Assembly: GCA_008508345.1 (NCBI GenBank)
Contig: QNGE01000904.1
Span: 9,040-73,039 of the forward strand
From: Paragonimus westermani
Lineage: Eukaryota; Platyhelminthes; Trematoda; Plagiorchiida; Troglotrematidae
Length of the DNA stretch: 64,000 nucleotides
Direction: 5' to 3'
The notes under the pieces were generated by a model. That model had not been told where the DNA came from. It worked only from the letters and a program-made list of their open reading frames with translations, and did no database searches. Of the stretch, positions 49,741 to 61,139 are shown piece by piece; position 1 is the first letter of the stretch; the number at the start of each line of letters is the position of its first letter. The position numbers and the translations under genes were made by a program.

Positions 49741-52446
49741 AGATCACCAAACTTGCTGGGGAATGTTTTGATAACTGGATAATACGGATTGAACATCAAA
49801 TTAACACAACGAAATCTTCCACTAACTAATTCTTCAGTAAACAATTAAAACTGTATACCGTTAAATTCATGGAACTTATGCATGAAATCCACTAAAGGTT
49901 GTTTTATAGTAGCTGATGTTTTTCAATTTTTATCCAGGTGAAACCGAATTTTTCGTTAATGGGCGATTGCATATTTGCTGATCAACCAATCGGGTTTTGA
50001 AAGTTAAAACTTCCGTAACGTATAGATCCCTATTTAGTATACAATAGCACTATTGAAACAATGTCATATCAAACCATGTCAGTTATTTTCACAGCAGCTG
50101 CACGAAAACTGCTGTTAATCCTATGTTACATCCCCATCAGAACTAGACCACGGATCAAAGGGTTTACGTTCAATATTTCTAGAACGAGTTCACGCTAACA
50201 AGTACCGAGCACACGGAAGCAAATCTGTCAAAACTTAGACAAACGTTTGTTTTTCTGCTATAGGTTTCGCCAACGTAAGCATGCCCCTATTTGTAATTTT
50301 GCTGTATACGTATACTTTTGCAAGCATACTTGCCAAGGGGTGTTGGAATGAAAAATGCCATTTAAACTTGTCACCAGAACTGACGGAACCTAATGTTTAG
50401 TGATCAACAACAGCATTGGTAGACTTCAGTGTTCATTGCCTGGTTGATCTCAGTGAAACCGTGTACACTGAGATTCGTTTTACAGATTCTACATGACAGA
50501 GGGCAGTCGAGTACAAGAGACACCCGATGTAACGTCGTTGCACTTCTGATGCGACCGTGCGGTGAATGGACAACCAGTTCATACCATACATTCGAGTCTA
50601 GCTGGAGAATAACACTTAAAAAAAGAGATCTCTTCAAAATAAATGTCAATGGAGAGACAATGTAACGAAGCCAGTTACACCTACCGAGCTTATATCAACG
50701 AATTTGCACATTATGTACAAACAATACCAAAAAATTGATTATTTTCTCGTTCAGGAGCTTTGACAATGTTTACAATGTTCATGTAAGCACAGCTATTTGT
50801 ATGAGAAAGTGAAATATGGTGTGCATTTGCTAAAGTGTCATCGTGTTGATCTAAATTTTGTAAGTTAATATTTTACACATCAGTGTAAATTAAAATTTCT
50901 TGAATGTGACGTATAAAAATTGATCCGGAATAAACAAAATACAGTACAGCGTACTAATACTATAAAATGAATACATTTAAACATTACACTGATACGAGCA
51001 TCGAATGTACACATGCACGGTGTCAACAAGAACCGATAACCACAAACAGAGTCCTGCGTATCTGGTGAGTTGTGAGAAGGCGTCTGAAGTGGCCTCAAAC
51101 GTCTTATCCAGGTCAGCCATAACCACAGAGTTGAATGCTGTGGTCCAAGAGTTACTACCTTCGAACGGACAGTAGTTCTACACGCGCAACAGCTCGTTAT
51201 TTAAAGGTGAAATTCAACCGATTGACATTTGGTTCACTCAGTCAGATCCGTTGATGGACTGACATATATGTGTGCATCATGTGGTTGGTTGTGGATTGGT
51301 TTCCGATGTGAAATCATCTACACACTCTCCCCACCAGTTGCGATTTTCCCGCTAACACGGCAAAAAACGTAGATAACCGGTTTTATTACTCGAATCCCAA
51401 GTTATACCACAAAGACGCCTAGTCAATTGTCAGTACAGTGGTACGTAGCATATTACAGTTGACGAGTGTACACGACTCCTCGTTTGTTTATTCTGAACAA
51501 TAAGTAACGTTTCATGGACCACATGTTTGGACAATTGTAGTTCCATTGAAGAGTCCTGTTATCTACGGACTTGGATGTTCACCGAGTTCGGCATTTAAGC
51601 TGCAAACGTTTAATCATAAAATGAGGTGACATCATAAGTACGCAATCGTTTGAGCATATGACATCCGAGTAGCTAGATCGTCACTCCGAGTCACGAACAG
51701 CACCGCCCTCATTCCTAACTACCAGAGGCTTCATATTTTTCAGACACTGGTCAGTTTTCAAGACTTGCGTGCCGCTGTTAGAATGCAGCAGTGTGAATCT
51801 GAAAACTGTTACAAACCCTAGAGGACCAAAGGTAGATTTGTGCAGTAAGTCGCTTTTGTTAGTAAACAAGTGATAACCATCGATTTACCATGACGTTGAA
51901 TTTACAGTGTATATGACAACCCGATAGCTACGTACACACTAGTTTATGAAGAATGCACTCGTGATGGTTCCGTAGAAGTAAGTAGTTGAAATCTTTCTCG
52001 AAATGCCCTAGTGGGCATTCCCACCTCCTCACCCATCATGCAAATCGTATCAGTGACTGGAGGTTAGCGACACTTAATTCTTTTAAGATGGAAGGCATGC
52101 TATGGAACGGTGATGAGACTGAAGTCTGCCAAGTTAGCTGTGAACGAGTTGTCCAGTAAACCATCCATCAGTTCGGAGGTTATCGTAGGGAAAGCCGGAT
52201 TTTGTTATACTGTTGTATCACTTCCGTTCATACCTATCGATATACAAGTGATTACAAATTATGTCCAGGCAGGTGACAATGATGAAAGAACCTGCTTTAG
52301 AAATTACGTTACTTCTAACCACTCACATTACAGAAGTGTCCGAAATTTTAATATGTTATCAGCGTTATTCGTACCAGTGTTTTCTACTAATGGGGCAAGG
52401 GTGTAACAAAGTATATGCTACTGATTAATGTCGAGGGTACGAACAA

Positions 52447-52667
52447 CTTCAAGGTGGACATCACACACATTAGATCGTGGCATACACAGTAACCTTCCAG
52501 TTAGTCTGTTTCAAAAAAGACTACTAGAATCGAGTTTTGCTCTTGTCAGAACGATCAGTCTACTGATCGTTACTCGCAAGCAGAAGTGACTGAACGAGGT
52601 GAAAGGTGCTGTGATTAACGTAGTTACCGCTTCCTGGTCATGGTAGGTGTTAAATCAATGGAAGAGT
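52447..52667 (+). mobile_element. SINE-A relic with inverted 3' tail at its 5' end
   Basis: 52447-52549 is the SINE-A 3' tail in reverse orientation, including a shortened hammerhead relic (GAGTTTTGCTCTTGTCAG, read on the minus strand). From about 52552 the plus-strand body follows (GATCGTTACTCGCAAGCAG), with a degraded tRNA-like segment. The join of an inverted tail to a truncated body repeats the arrangement at 59.7 kb and that of the two fold-back PLEs. Confidence 0.55.
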
Positions 52668-53436
52668 CGGAATATGCGTACTAGTAGCTTAGTCTTAAGC
52701 ACTGTCTGGACTGGATATACATGTGTATATATATATCCTAAAATTGGCAGAGAGCAGAATATTATACATGGATATATATACTGATATCGATCGTGGTTCT
52801 AAAAATTCAGTAATGAGCAATTTAAATATAGAGCAACGTACGACCAGGTTTACATGCACATACAGCAATGCAGCGAAAACGTAACAAAGCGTTCGATTAG
52901 TTCCAGCGGTAAAACATGTAGCGGGTTACAGTTACTCATATAAACAAATGTGGTAGATTATGGTAGAATTTGAAATGTGGGTGAGAAAATCGAATACACT
53001 TGAAATGTTTACGTTCGACATAGTCCTCATGGAAGTGAAATTTGTGCGTACCAAACAGTCAGGAGTAAGAGCGAATAATGCAAACAGCTGGGTCACGTAA
53101 AATTCGGAGATTAGAGCATGTTCCTGTAAATTTGTGAGTAGAGTAAACTGAAATGTGAGACTGACGTTTACAGTAGAGATGTGCATCTCTGACGAGCTCC
53201 GACAAGAAACAAACCCAAGCATGTTGATTCTTTTCCGAAGGTACTCACTGGAAAGTCTATGTACATATGACAAACGCGAAGAAATATGAGTGATATTCAG
53301 CTTTAAAGCACATGCCTTCTGTAAGGCTAATTATGAGATCAATCATACTCGTAACTGTCCATCTTTGGTCTGGAATTCCATTCACATATCTGATACACTG
53401 TTCTATTTATAATTCCACCGTAAAATTATTTTGCAG

Positions 53437-54092
53437 ATGGAGAGGAGTACTGTTCTATCCACGATGCCGACGATTTGCGGGTTGCAGAAGAATGTTTTCT
53501 GGACGGCCCATATTCTGACGGTGTGGTTCGGCTTGTTATTACGGTGAATCGGACAGAAGTTGGAAACGTGATGCAGCCACCGAAACCAGAATCTAATGTG
53601 AAACCCTTGATTTCACGTGACTTGAGGTCCAGCTCATCAGCTTCCAATCGTCAAAGCCGAATTATGCAGACACATCGTAGGATGATATCCGATCAATCTT
53701 CGAATAATGTTCGCCCAAACACAGTGAGGTCAACAGAAGCCATGAACACGCTCAACACTGCAAAACATGATCATTTTATCCCCTTCACCGATACCCGTGT
53801 AGTACCAGTTCAGCCACCACCGGTCGGCTTTCAGTTCAATCCTGCTCAAAACAACGTAGGAACACCGCTGTCCCCATTCAATGAGAAACTAGGATCACGG
53901 AGATTCAGTGCATCTCATTCAAATCTGCTGGGCATGGCTGAACGAGCCACACGCCAGCCCGTTTATTTGGAACCAAAGTTTAAGGCAATGAGAGCGATGG
54001 GTTTTGATCAGGATGAGAAAATGCTCAAAAAACTTATTCGTGAATGTTATGGCGATATAAATCGAGTGATTGAGAAGTTGACAAACAGCTAA
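53437..54092 (+). CDS. PB1-UBA protein gene 2, exon 2 (p62/SQSTM1-like)
   Basis: Terminal exon of gene 2 encoding residues 54-271. It opens with the PB1 acidic loop and alpha-2 (DGEEYCSIHDADDLRVAEE), then beta-5 (VVRLVITV), ending PB1 near residue 90. Residues about 95-230 form an Asn/Ser/Arg/Pro-rich linker with no ZZ cysteine pattern and no convincing LC3-interacting motif. Residues 234-271 are a UBA domain (AMRAMGFDQDEKMLKKLI, then YGDINRVIEKL). The UBA is the last element of the protein, as in p62 and NBR1. Gene 1 shares the same order, intron position and phase and the same total of 271 residues, but the linkers are unrelated, so the duplication is old. The ubiquitin-receptor or scaffold role is inferred from domains only. 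The nearest AATAAA is at 54800. Confidence 0.87.
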
Positions 54093-57000
54093 TTTGTTTC
54101 ACAGTCTCCAATGACCAGCCGCAAGTGATCCGTGCATTGTGTTCCCGGTCAAATTAAGTACTGCGACTTATTTTACTGGAATGCCCAAAGAAATATGAGG
54201 TCAGATTATATTATCTTGAAGATATGTATTCAACGCTTTATGCTTTAAATCAGACGGGGTATCTATAAAGATCTCACTGATATTTCCGGGTTGAAAAGCA
54301 ACATTTCACGAAAGAATTTCCTTTGTTAATACACAGTTGACATTACACTGGAACAGGTAAACTACATGCTAATTGGGTGACACTTAGTGTCTAAAAAGTA
54401 TTCCAGACACCATAAACGGATAAGATATGTTTACGTTCATTGCGTTGATCGAAATTTGTTATGCGAGGACGTATCCAAATGGGCGCTTGCACGCGGGCAA
54501 TTACCTTCGTAATGACAGGAAGATTAAATGACTGGAAAAATGACAGACAGAGGTTCCCGTGTGTGGTGCAGCTGAACGAAGCTTTAGCGACTGAATACAA
54601 GTGAGATTGATCTGGTTATGAAGAAAAACAGAACGTATCCGAGGTCGGCCCATTTTGAATGTAATAATCAGTCTGTCGTACACGTAACTAACCCCGGCTG
54701 CATATGCAAATATCGCAGTCATTTATGCACTTGAGATCGGGCCTACCGTAACTAGCTAAGGTGAATGAGTAACCATTTTAGTGTCAACTAAATCACGTCA
54801 ATAAACATGCGCATTCAATTAGGCCAACCGTACTTTAGGTCCTGTGTGTTCCGTCTCTGCGATATTTGTATAATCATGTGAATTTAACTTGCAATTGATC
54901 AGCAGCATCGGACATTCTAACCTTATGACCAATATCACTACAAACTGTTCATCAACTGGATCGTTTAAGCACACTGTTAACACACGGTTTATTCACGTAA
55001 AAAAGAATTATGAAACTACCTAAATCTGCTGCTGAATGCGACTCCGCACAAGTTAGATTAGTTTGCTCAAACTGAAGTGAGCGATCTCTGTGCTAGTCTA
55101 TAATGAGCGGCCATGACGTACATTTAAAGAAAGCAACGTAGCAATCAACCGTTTCGTTCTAGCCCACGTATTCACCCTCAGTTTAACTTAGATTAGTTAA
55201 CACTGTATGGTGAGATAAATCTTCAGACAAAACCTACATAATGTATAAAAGAAAGTGACGGTTATGTAGCGAAAGGAAGGTTGCGTTAGCTTGAAATGTG
55301 AGAAAAAATCAGTTGGCTTTGTCGTTGTTTGTACTGTAGTCTGGGTACATGGGTAATCACAAACAGATCATTTCAAATCGCAAATACTCACAGTCGGTAA
55401 GGGCTTTCACATTCAGATAAGCCTTTCGGTTAACACACTCAAGAAGAAATCATTAGTGTCTTTCGCCGTCCAAACCGCAATTTACAATCCGGCCCTGGTG
55501 CTTAACAGACTACCCTGATAAGAACAAGATTAGTTACCTCATAATAAGCAGGACAGAATGACCATATGTTTACAGCCCACTGTTTTAGGTGTGTAAACAA
55601 ATTATTTCTAGGTAAACGTGATGAGTAAGATAGTCAACAGAAAATGTTATTTTCATAAATCTATTGTGTGTATCAATAGCAACAGCAAACAAAAAGTGTT
55701 CATAAAATGTATTTAGGCTCATCAAGCTATCCGACGTACAGTTCAGCATTATGCGAATAAGATAACAAGTTCGTGGTTCTCTGCTTCCATTAGTAAAGTT
55801 GTGCGTAACATCGTTTTAAGTATGCACTCTGATACACGATAACACACACACACAAAAGGTAACGATTAAGAGGTCTTAAAAGTGAATATTTTCGTTCTAG
55901 TGTGATTCTCACAAATGCACGAAAGAAAAGCTGATTAACAAAGGCTTCTTCTTGTTAAAAATGGACTGAAATGAACAAGTTAACCATCAATAGGTCTTGT
56001 AATACACGAGTAAGCAAACTTCATTCATCATGAAGTATGATGAAAACTGCTTCCTGGAATTCCGTACCTGACAACTCTGTACTCTGTGTAAATACTCATC
56101 AAACTAGCGAAAATCACATTTTAACGTTAATTGAAATCAAGTTAATTAATCACAATATGTCAAACTTCCATACACTCAACTTCTCAAAATATCTCACCTA
56201 CAGACAAGTAAACGGTTGTTACATTTGAGAATATGCTACTTTTGGTGACCAATATTGTCGAGACTTCTCAAGAACAGCACACATCCCTTTAGTGAAAATT
56301 ATATAGAACAAATTTATTTCCGATTTTAATGAAGATTCATTATGAGCTTGAAATCAGCCGAAACGGTAGAAAGATTTAAAACATTCTACCCGTACGACTT
56401 CCAAAAACACTTAGTTTTGTAATAATCTTCTGAATACTTCTGTTGTGCTGGGTACATAGTAGTCATACATTGTGGAAGCACAGTACTCGCTCAAACTATG
56501 GTCAATAATCTTTTACTGGTGTACCAGCCACATGACTACGGAAAACCATACTAGTCTCATCTAAAGATGTACGAAGTAACAGCTAGCTTCAAAAATCAAT
56601 ACAAACAGTTGCATTTAAAATCGCAATAAGACAACAAATATATTCGTCACATACACCTTTGCACCTTCGTTGTAATATCTGAAACTCCAAACCCTTACTT
56701 TAATTCACGTCATCTTTGAAGCACATTCGTAGCATATGTATGATTCATTTAAAATGTACGTATGGCTGAAGGTTGGGAATGCATTTGTACATGTAGATCT
56801 GTGTTGAACTGTCTATAAAAAATGTCAGGTCTGAATAGTGTTTCGATTTCAGAAGTTCATCAGCGGAAAGACTACGCTACGTAGCATCGGATGATAACGG
56901 CAGGATCGGAAACCTAACCACTGCCTATCAAGCGTACAACAACCGCACTGTAACCTATACCAGACAACAGCTAGTTACCGTAATCAGCGATAGGTCAAGA

Positions 57001-58340
57001 GTAACTTTATTCCGCTCTAATGATTTCGATGATCAAGTTATCTGAATATGCGGTTTGATGTCCCGAATACGGGCATCATATCGCTGGTTTGATTCGACCA
57101 ATGATGACGTGGTTACGGTATACACTGATTGGTTGTTCGTGTTGGGTATGGTTGAAAGAGGTTAAGACAGTATTCGCCGCTAATCAGACAGCTCACTTGG
57201 TGTTGTGACTCAAGTGACTTGACTCCTACCTCGGTGAATTACACAACTTAAGGTCATAACCAGTTTCATACCTCTGCTTATTATCACCTCAATAAGACTT
57301 ATTTCCTTCAAGATTTGAGAACGATAAGCCTTGAATAGGGAAGTGGAAACGTATATTAGAAGATAGTGGATAAAATGTGGCGTCGTTATGCAGTACATTT
57401 GTGCTGTATATTTAGTGGCACTCACGAACAGTGATTCATGACTCACAAAGAACCCTCAAACGTGGACTATCAACAGATCTTCTTTGTTAATTATGCAATA
57501 AACTTCCTGCAGCTAATCTTTAACCGTTCCATACTGTCCCTTCAACCGCCTCACTAGGCTGCGACCTCACGCAGCTAACGGTGCGGTAAGTAAGCGGAGA
57601 CATGCTGAGGGAAACACAATCTGCGACAATTTTTAGAGGGAAGAACAATCCACATGCAACGTAAGTAACTCAAACCACATTTAGCCTTAAGACAACAATA
57701 ACGCTTACTGTTACACAACCGTATTCATGAATGTTAGATCTGACGGGGGCAAACAAAGTAGGCGGAATTTTTCTGCAGATGGACTGGCACCGTAAACGCT
57801 ACTGCAGTTTCCAGCTTCTAATCCTACCAATGACCAGTGTTCTCAAGCACAGCACAAGTATCGTACTAGCTTGCTTCCTCTTGTCTAATTACCGGCTAAT
57901 TAAAGTATCAAGGTTTTACCTGAACCAACGGAGTATGTTAGTCGTTTGCAGCCATTCATGTCCAGGGAGACTGATCAGCCATACCGATTACAAAATAAGC
58001 CACTTAGTTACCCGCGGAAAGCTTCGCATGCTCAGCACACATTATATTTTTTCACCGTGATAAGCTCTGAAATTTCGTACAACCATCATACGGTGATCTT
58101 TATCAAATTTTGCCCAACTCGCGCATTAAAACACTGTACAACAACATATCGATCAATCGACTTATTCTAACACCAAACAAGGGGCCCTCTTTAATGCGAG
58201 TAGCATAAGTATGCATTTAACAGTAATGATTGGAGTCAAGACAATTTCGGGGATCTCGAGTGAGAGGGCCTACGTGAGGTGAATTGGGTTATAGTTCGAA
58301 GTCTGCACGACAAATGTTCGCACATTGTGAATCATGAACT
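54093..58340. other. 3' flank of gene 2 and intergenic, nothing firm
   Basis: No further exon or gene is supported. Around 56866-57050 two segments resemble PLE tail words in opposite orientation (TTCATCAGCGGAAAGA and AAGTTATCTGAATATG) and could be a very old fold-back PLE, but the match is weak. Open frames up to 109 codons (57731-58060) show no domain. Confidence 0.35.
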
Positions 58341-58344
58341 AACA

Positions 58345-58605
58345 AATGGGTATAACTAATGAGCAGTATGGCAGATTTATGATTTTAGATGAGACCCTGC
58401 AGGGGCAGTAGATTCCCTGAATCATTTGGTGGATTCCATATGAGACAGTGGGATGGGTGGGTAACAGAGTTCAAATGTGAAATTTCAGAGCTCCGGGTGT
58501 GGCTTCGTCGCTCAGCTGGTAGAGAGTTTTCCACGTTAAGGCATTCTCTGTCTGTCTTTGGTTCGAACCCAGTCGGACGACACCAAGAACGCAGCAGATA
58601 AGGCA
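58345..58605 (+). mobile_element. SINE-B copy
   Basis: Plus-strand SINE-B: body (GAATCATTTGGTGGATTCC), box A GCTCAGCTGGTA (58510-58521), box B GGTTCGAACCC (58560-58570). A block at 58370-58397 (GGCAGATTTATGATTTTA..) appears in the 35.7-kb copy in the reverse orientation relative to the body. A functional tRNA is unlikely because the anticodon arm region does not fold and the element is repeated. Confidence 0.72.
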
Positions 58606-59313
58606 GGACGGTACAGTGAGACTGTGAGCACTGATTAACGACTCAATCACATCTTGACAACCGAAACTTAGGGGAAAGCTTCAAGGCACTCAAAGTGATT
58701 AGCAGTAATATCAATACCATTATATAGAATATCTTAATGAGTATAGGCAGGCTGGTCATCTAGTGGGCCAGAAGATCTAAGAAAGAACACACCTACTTCT
58801 CAATATCCATCGCTTGTCATTCTTGACACGAAACATGCTTACACCTCGTGACAATGGAACATTACACAGCCTGGCTTAAAACCAGGGTGACCAAATGTAC
58901 TAGCTGTACTAGCATGGCACCCTTAAGTGATATGGACCATCCAGTGGACCAGAAGCAGGTTTACCGCATAGTTTACAGAGTTCCAGGTAATCATTCCAAA
59001 AATGACCAGGCAACATACGTTAGCCATCACCGAAACGATTGCAATCCGGTGAGAAATTCAGCTGTTTGTTCACGAAAAATTTGTTGTCGTAACCGTAACC
59101 GCTCTTGTACGCACGCGTACAACTCCCCTGAATGCGTGTAGTGCACCTCACGCACACGCACATTTTCAGTTGGCTTCTGGTACGGAGCATAAACTTATTT
59201 CATATCTAGAATGAATGGATATTGAGATGTGTGTTTTGTTCTTCTCTTCCCTGGCTATGGAAACAACCCAGTCTGCTTATACGCTTAGGATGGTATTAAA
59301 CTGATGACGAATT
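58606..59313. other. Unassigned sequence upstream of the split PLE
   Basis: No supported gene. Part of it may be the decayed 5' end of the PLE that follows, since PLE coding becomes readable only after two stops near 59302. A 97-codon frame (58848-59141) has no recognised domain. Confidence 0.35.
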
Positions 59314-59691
59314 ATCGAATACACGTTTGAGAATCTTATTGATCAGTTATCTGATTTTCAACCAACTAGTGCTTCCAATCCAGGTCGGTTAAAGACTAAG
59401 TTCACCGATATAGCTTATGGGTTTATCAGCACTCTAATTAAAAGTCGATGTACTGTCACGAGGCAACACCTGCAATCATTAAGAGAACTTAAGTCACAAA
59501 ACGTGGTAATACTTAAGCCTGATAAGGGTTCTGGGGCCGTCATTCTAGACAAAGATGCGTATGTACAGAAGACCTTATCAATACTGAATGACCAAAGTTT
59601 TGACGAATAGAGAGAGTGGACAACATTAGCGAAATAAAGGACCGCATAGGACGACATCTTCAGCTGCTGTTTCAGTTGCGAATTATTGACA

Positions 59692-59880
59692 ATTACTGAT
59701 GAGTAGTCGGGGATTTGGTTTATTTTCAAGTTGACCATCACTCACATTTGATCGCAGTAACTGTGTCTCCTCTCGAGACGATCGGGCAACCTGATCATTG
59801 CTCACAAGCGAGAGTGGTTGAGCGTTCAGATTTGATGATTCGGTCGTGCCTAATGTGAGGTCAATGGCGCAGTGGTTAAC
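59692..59880 (+). mobile_element. SINE-A inserted in the PLE, with inverted tail
   Basis: 59692-59758 is the SINE-A 3' tail reversed (ATTACTGATGAGTAGTCGGG to GATCGCAG). At 59759 the plus-strand body starts abruptly (TAACTGTGTCTCC) and runs into box A (TGGCGCAGTGG) before the N gap cuts it. It interrupts PLE coding, so it is younger than that PLE. Confidence 0.75.
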
Positions 59881-60653
59881 NNNNNNNNNNNNNNNNNNNN
59901 NNNNNNNNNNNNNNNNNNNNNNNNNNNNNNNNNNNNNNNNNNNNNNNNNNNNNNNNNNNNNNNNNNNNNNNNNNNNNNNNNNNNNNNNNNNNNNNNNNNN
60001 NNNNNNNNNNNNNNNNNNNNNNNNNNNNNNNNNNNNNNNNNNNNNNNNNNNNNNNNNNNNNNNNNNNNNNNNNNNNNNNNNNNNNNNNNNNNNNNNNNNN
60101 NNNNNNNNNNNNNNNNNNNNNNNNNNNNNNNNNNNNNNNNNNNNNNNNNNNNNNNNNNNNNNNNNNNNNNNNNNNNNNNNNNNNNNNNNNNNNNNNNNNN
60201 NNNNNNNNNNNNNNNNNNNNNNNNNNNNNNNNNNNNNNNNNNNNNNNNNNNNNNNNNNNNNNNNNNNNNNNNNNNNNNNNNNNNNNNNNNNNNNNNNNNN
60301 NNNNNNNNNNNNNNNNNNNNNNNNNNNNNNNNNNNNNNNNNNNNNNNNNNNNNNNNNNNNNNNNNNNNNNNNNNNNNNNNNNNNNNNNNNNNNNNNNNNN
60401 NNNNNNNNNNNNNNNNNNNNNNNNNNNNNNNNNNNNNNNNNNNNNNNNNNNNNNNNNNNNNNNNNNNNNNNNNNNNNNNNNNNNNNNNNNNNNNNNNNNN
60501 NNNNNNNNNNNNNNNNNNNNNNNNNNNNNNNNNNNNNNNNNNNNNNNNNNNNNNNNNNNNNNNNNNNNNNNNNNNNNNNNNNNNNNNNNNNNNNNNNNNN
60601 NNNNNNNNNNNNNNNNNNNNNNNNNNNNNNNNNNNNNNNNNNNNNNNNNNNNN
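59881..60653. other. Assembly gap (773 N)
   Basis: A run of N. It should contain the remainder of SINE-A and some of the reverse-transcriptase part of the split PLE. Frames spanning it are artefacts. Confidence 0.99.
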
Positions 60654-61014
60654 GCCTATTGGTGCCACTTCAAATTGTGTTCACCAATTTGTATGTAGCT
60701 GCGGAGAAAGTTGCATAGGCTGAACCGAGAGATGCTTCAGCTCCAGAATGAAGGGACATTCACCTAGGTGGGTACAGGAGTCCGCATCACCGGAGAATGG
60801 CAATGTTGCTGAAACGCGTAAACAGCCAGTTTCCTCGGTCACCAGAAACGTCCTGACCACCGGTCATGCTACCGATCCATCTTGTGCATTCAGAATCCTG
60901 TTGTGCCATTCTAACCCGAGATTCTTACGGTTTGCTGAAGCAGTTGCAATTAGTCGACTAAAACCAGCTCTCTGTGTTCAGAAACAACTGTTCGTGAACT
61001 TGACCGTTCCCTGA
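60654..61014 (+). pseudogene. PLE GIY-YIG domain, broken
   Basis: CVHQFVCSCGESCIG, stop, TERCFSSRMKGH, then RNVLTTGHATDPSCAFRIL, FAEAVAI and LCVQKQLFVNL. It aligns through its length with the two open GIY-YIG copies at 22 and 49 kb. The catalytic Tyr is Cys and an in-frame TGA follows, so the nuclease is inactive. Confidence 0.8.
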
Positions 61015-61098
61015 ACTTAATGAGTTCTCCTAACCCAATTATTGATTATCCACCCCTTTATTCGTTTATTACAAAAACCCATTCATGTTATTGTAAAC

Positions 61099-61139
61099 TT
61101 GGTACTGATGAGTCAATACGAAATGCTTGCATCTACCAG
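61099..61139 (+). ncRNA. Type-I hammerhead ribozyme, intact
   Basis: Helix I TTGGTA/TACCAG (five Watson-Crick pairs plus a U-G pair; 61099-61104 with 61134-61139). The core is CTGATGA (61105-61111), helix II GT/AC with CAAT loop (61112-61119), GAA (61120-61122), helix III ATGC/GCAT with TT loop, and C17 at 61133. Cleavage is predicted after 61133. It is the best-formed hammerhead in the window and ends a PLE that is otherwise dead, which suggests the protein decayed faster than the ribozyme or the insertion is not very old. Confidence 0.87.

Larger units (their letters stand above)
45221..53436 (+). other. Intron of PB1-UBA gene 2 (8.2 kb, phase 1)
   Basis: The intron runs from donor GTGAGT at 45221 to an acceptor ending ATTTTGCAG at 53436. 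It contains SINE-A relics (46.07-46.47, 49.5-49.74, 52.45-52.67 kb), SINE-B (46.9-47.0, 48.06-48.35 kb) and a young fold-back PLE (48.43-49.34 kb) on the same strand as the gene. I recognise nothing at 45.3-46.0, 47.0-48.0, 49.8-52.4 or 52.7-53.4 kb. Confidence 0.75.
59314..61139 (+). mobile_element. Penelope-like element split by SINE-A and an assembly gap
   Basis: The N-terminal part is readable from about 59314: FENLIDQLSDFQPTSA, then QHLQSLRELKSQNVVILKPD and KGSGAVILDKDAYVQKTL, ILNDQSF. This is the PLE reverse-transcriptase N-terminus with its KPDKGSG motif. After a frameshift it continues to VDNISEIKDRIGRHLQLLFQ (ends about 59691), where a SINE-A is inserted. After the N gap the GIY-YIG part runs 60654-61014 with YIG changed to CIG and the following Arg codon changed to TGA. 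The hammerhead at 61099-61139 marks the 3' end. I assume both halves are one element because spacing and order fit. Confidence 0.78.

Noticed and set aside
53190..53215. CTGACGAGCTC as a hammerhead core; also at 16880
   Set aside because: Helix II and GAAA are not in register and helix I does not form at either site.
58490..58580. A tRNA gene (box A and box B present); also at 35470 and 11340
   Set aside because: The segments sit inside repeated SINE-like elements and do not fold into a full cloverleaf with a clear anticodon arm.
59692..59720. CTGATGAG in the SINE-A tail as a second hammerhead
   Set aside because: No GAA(A) follows at the right distance in any copy, and the flanks do not pair.
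59846..60718. Long open frames of 272-290 codons
   Set aside because: They consist almost wholly of the N gap.
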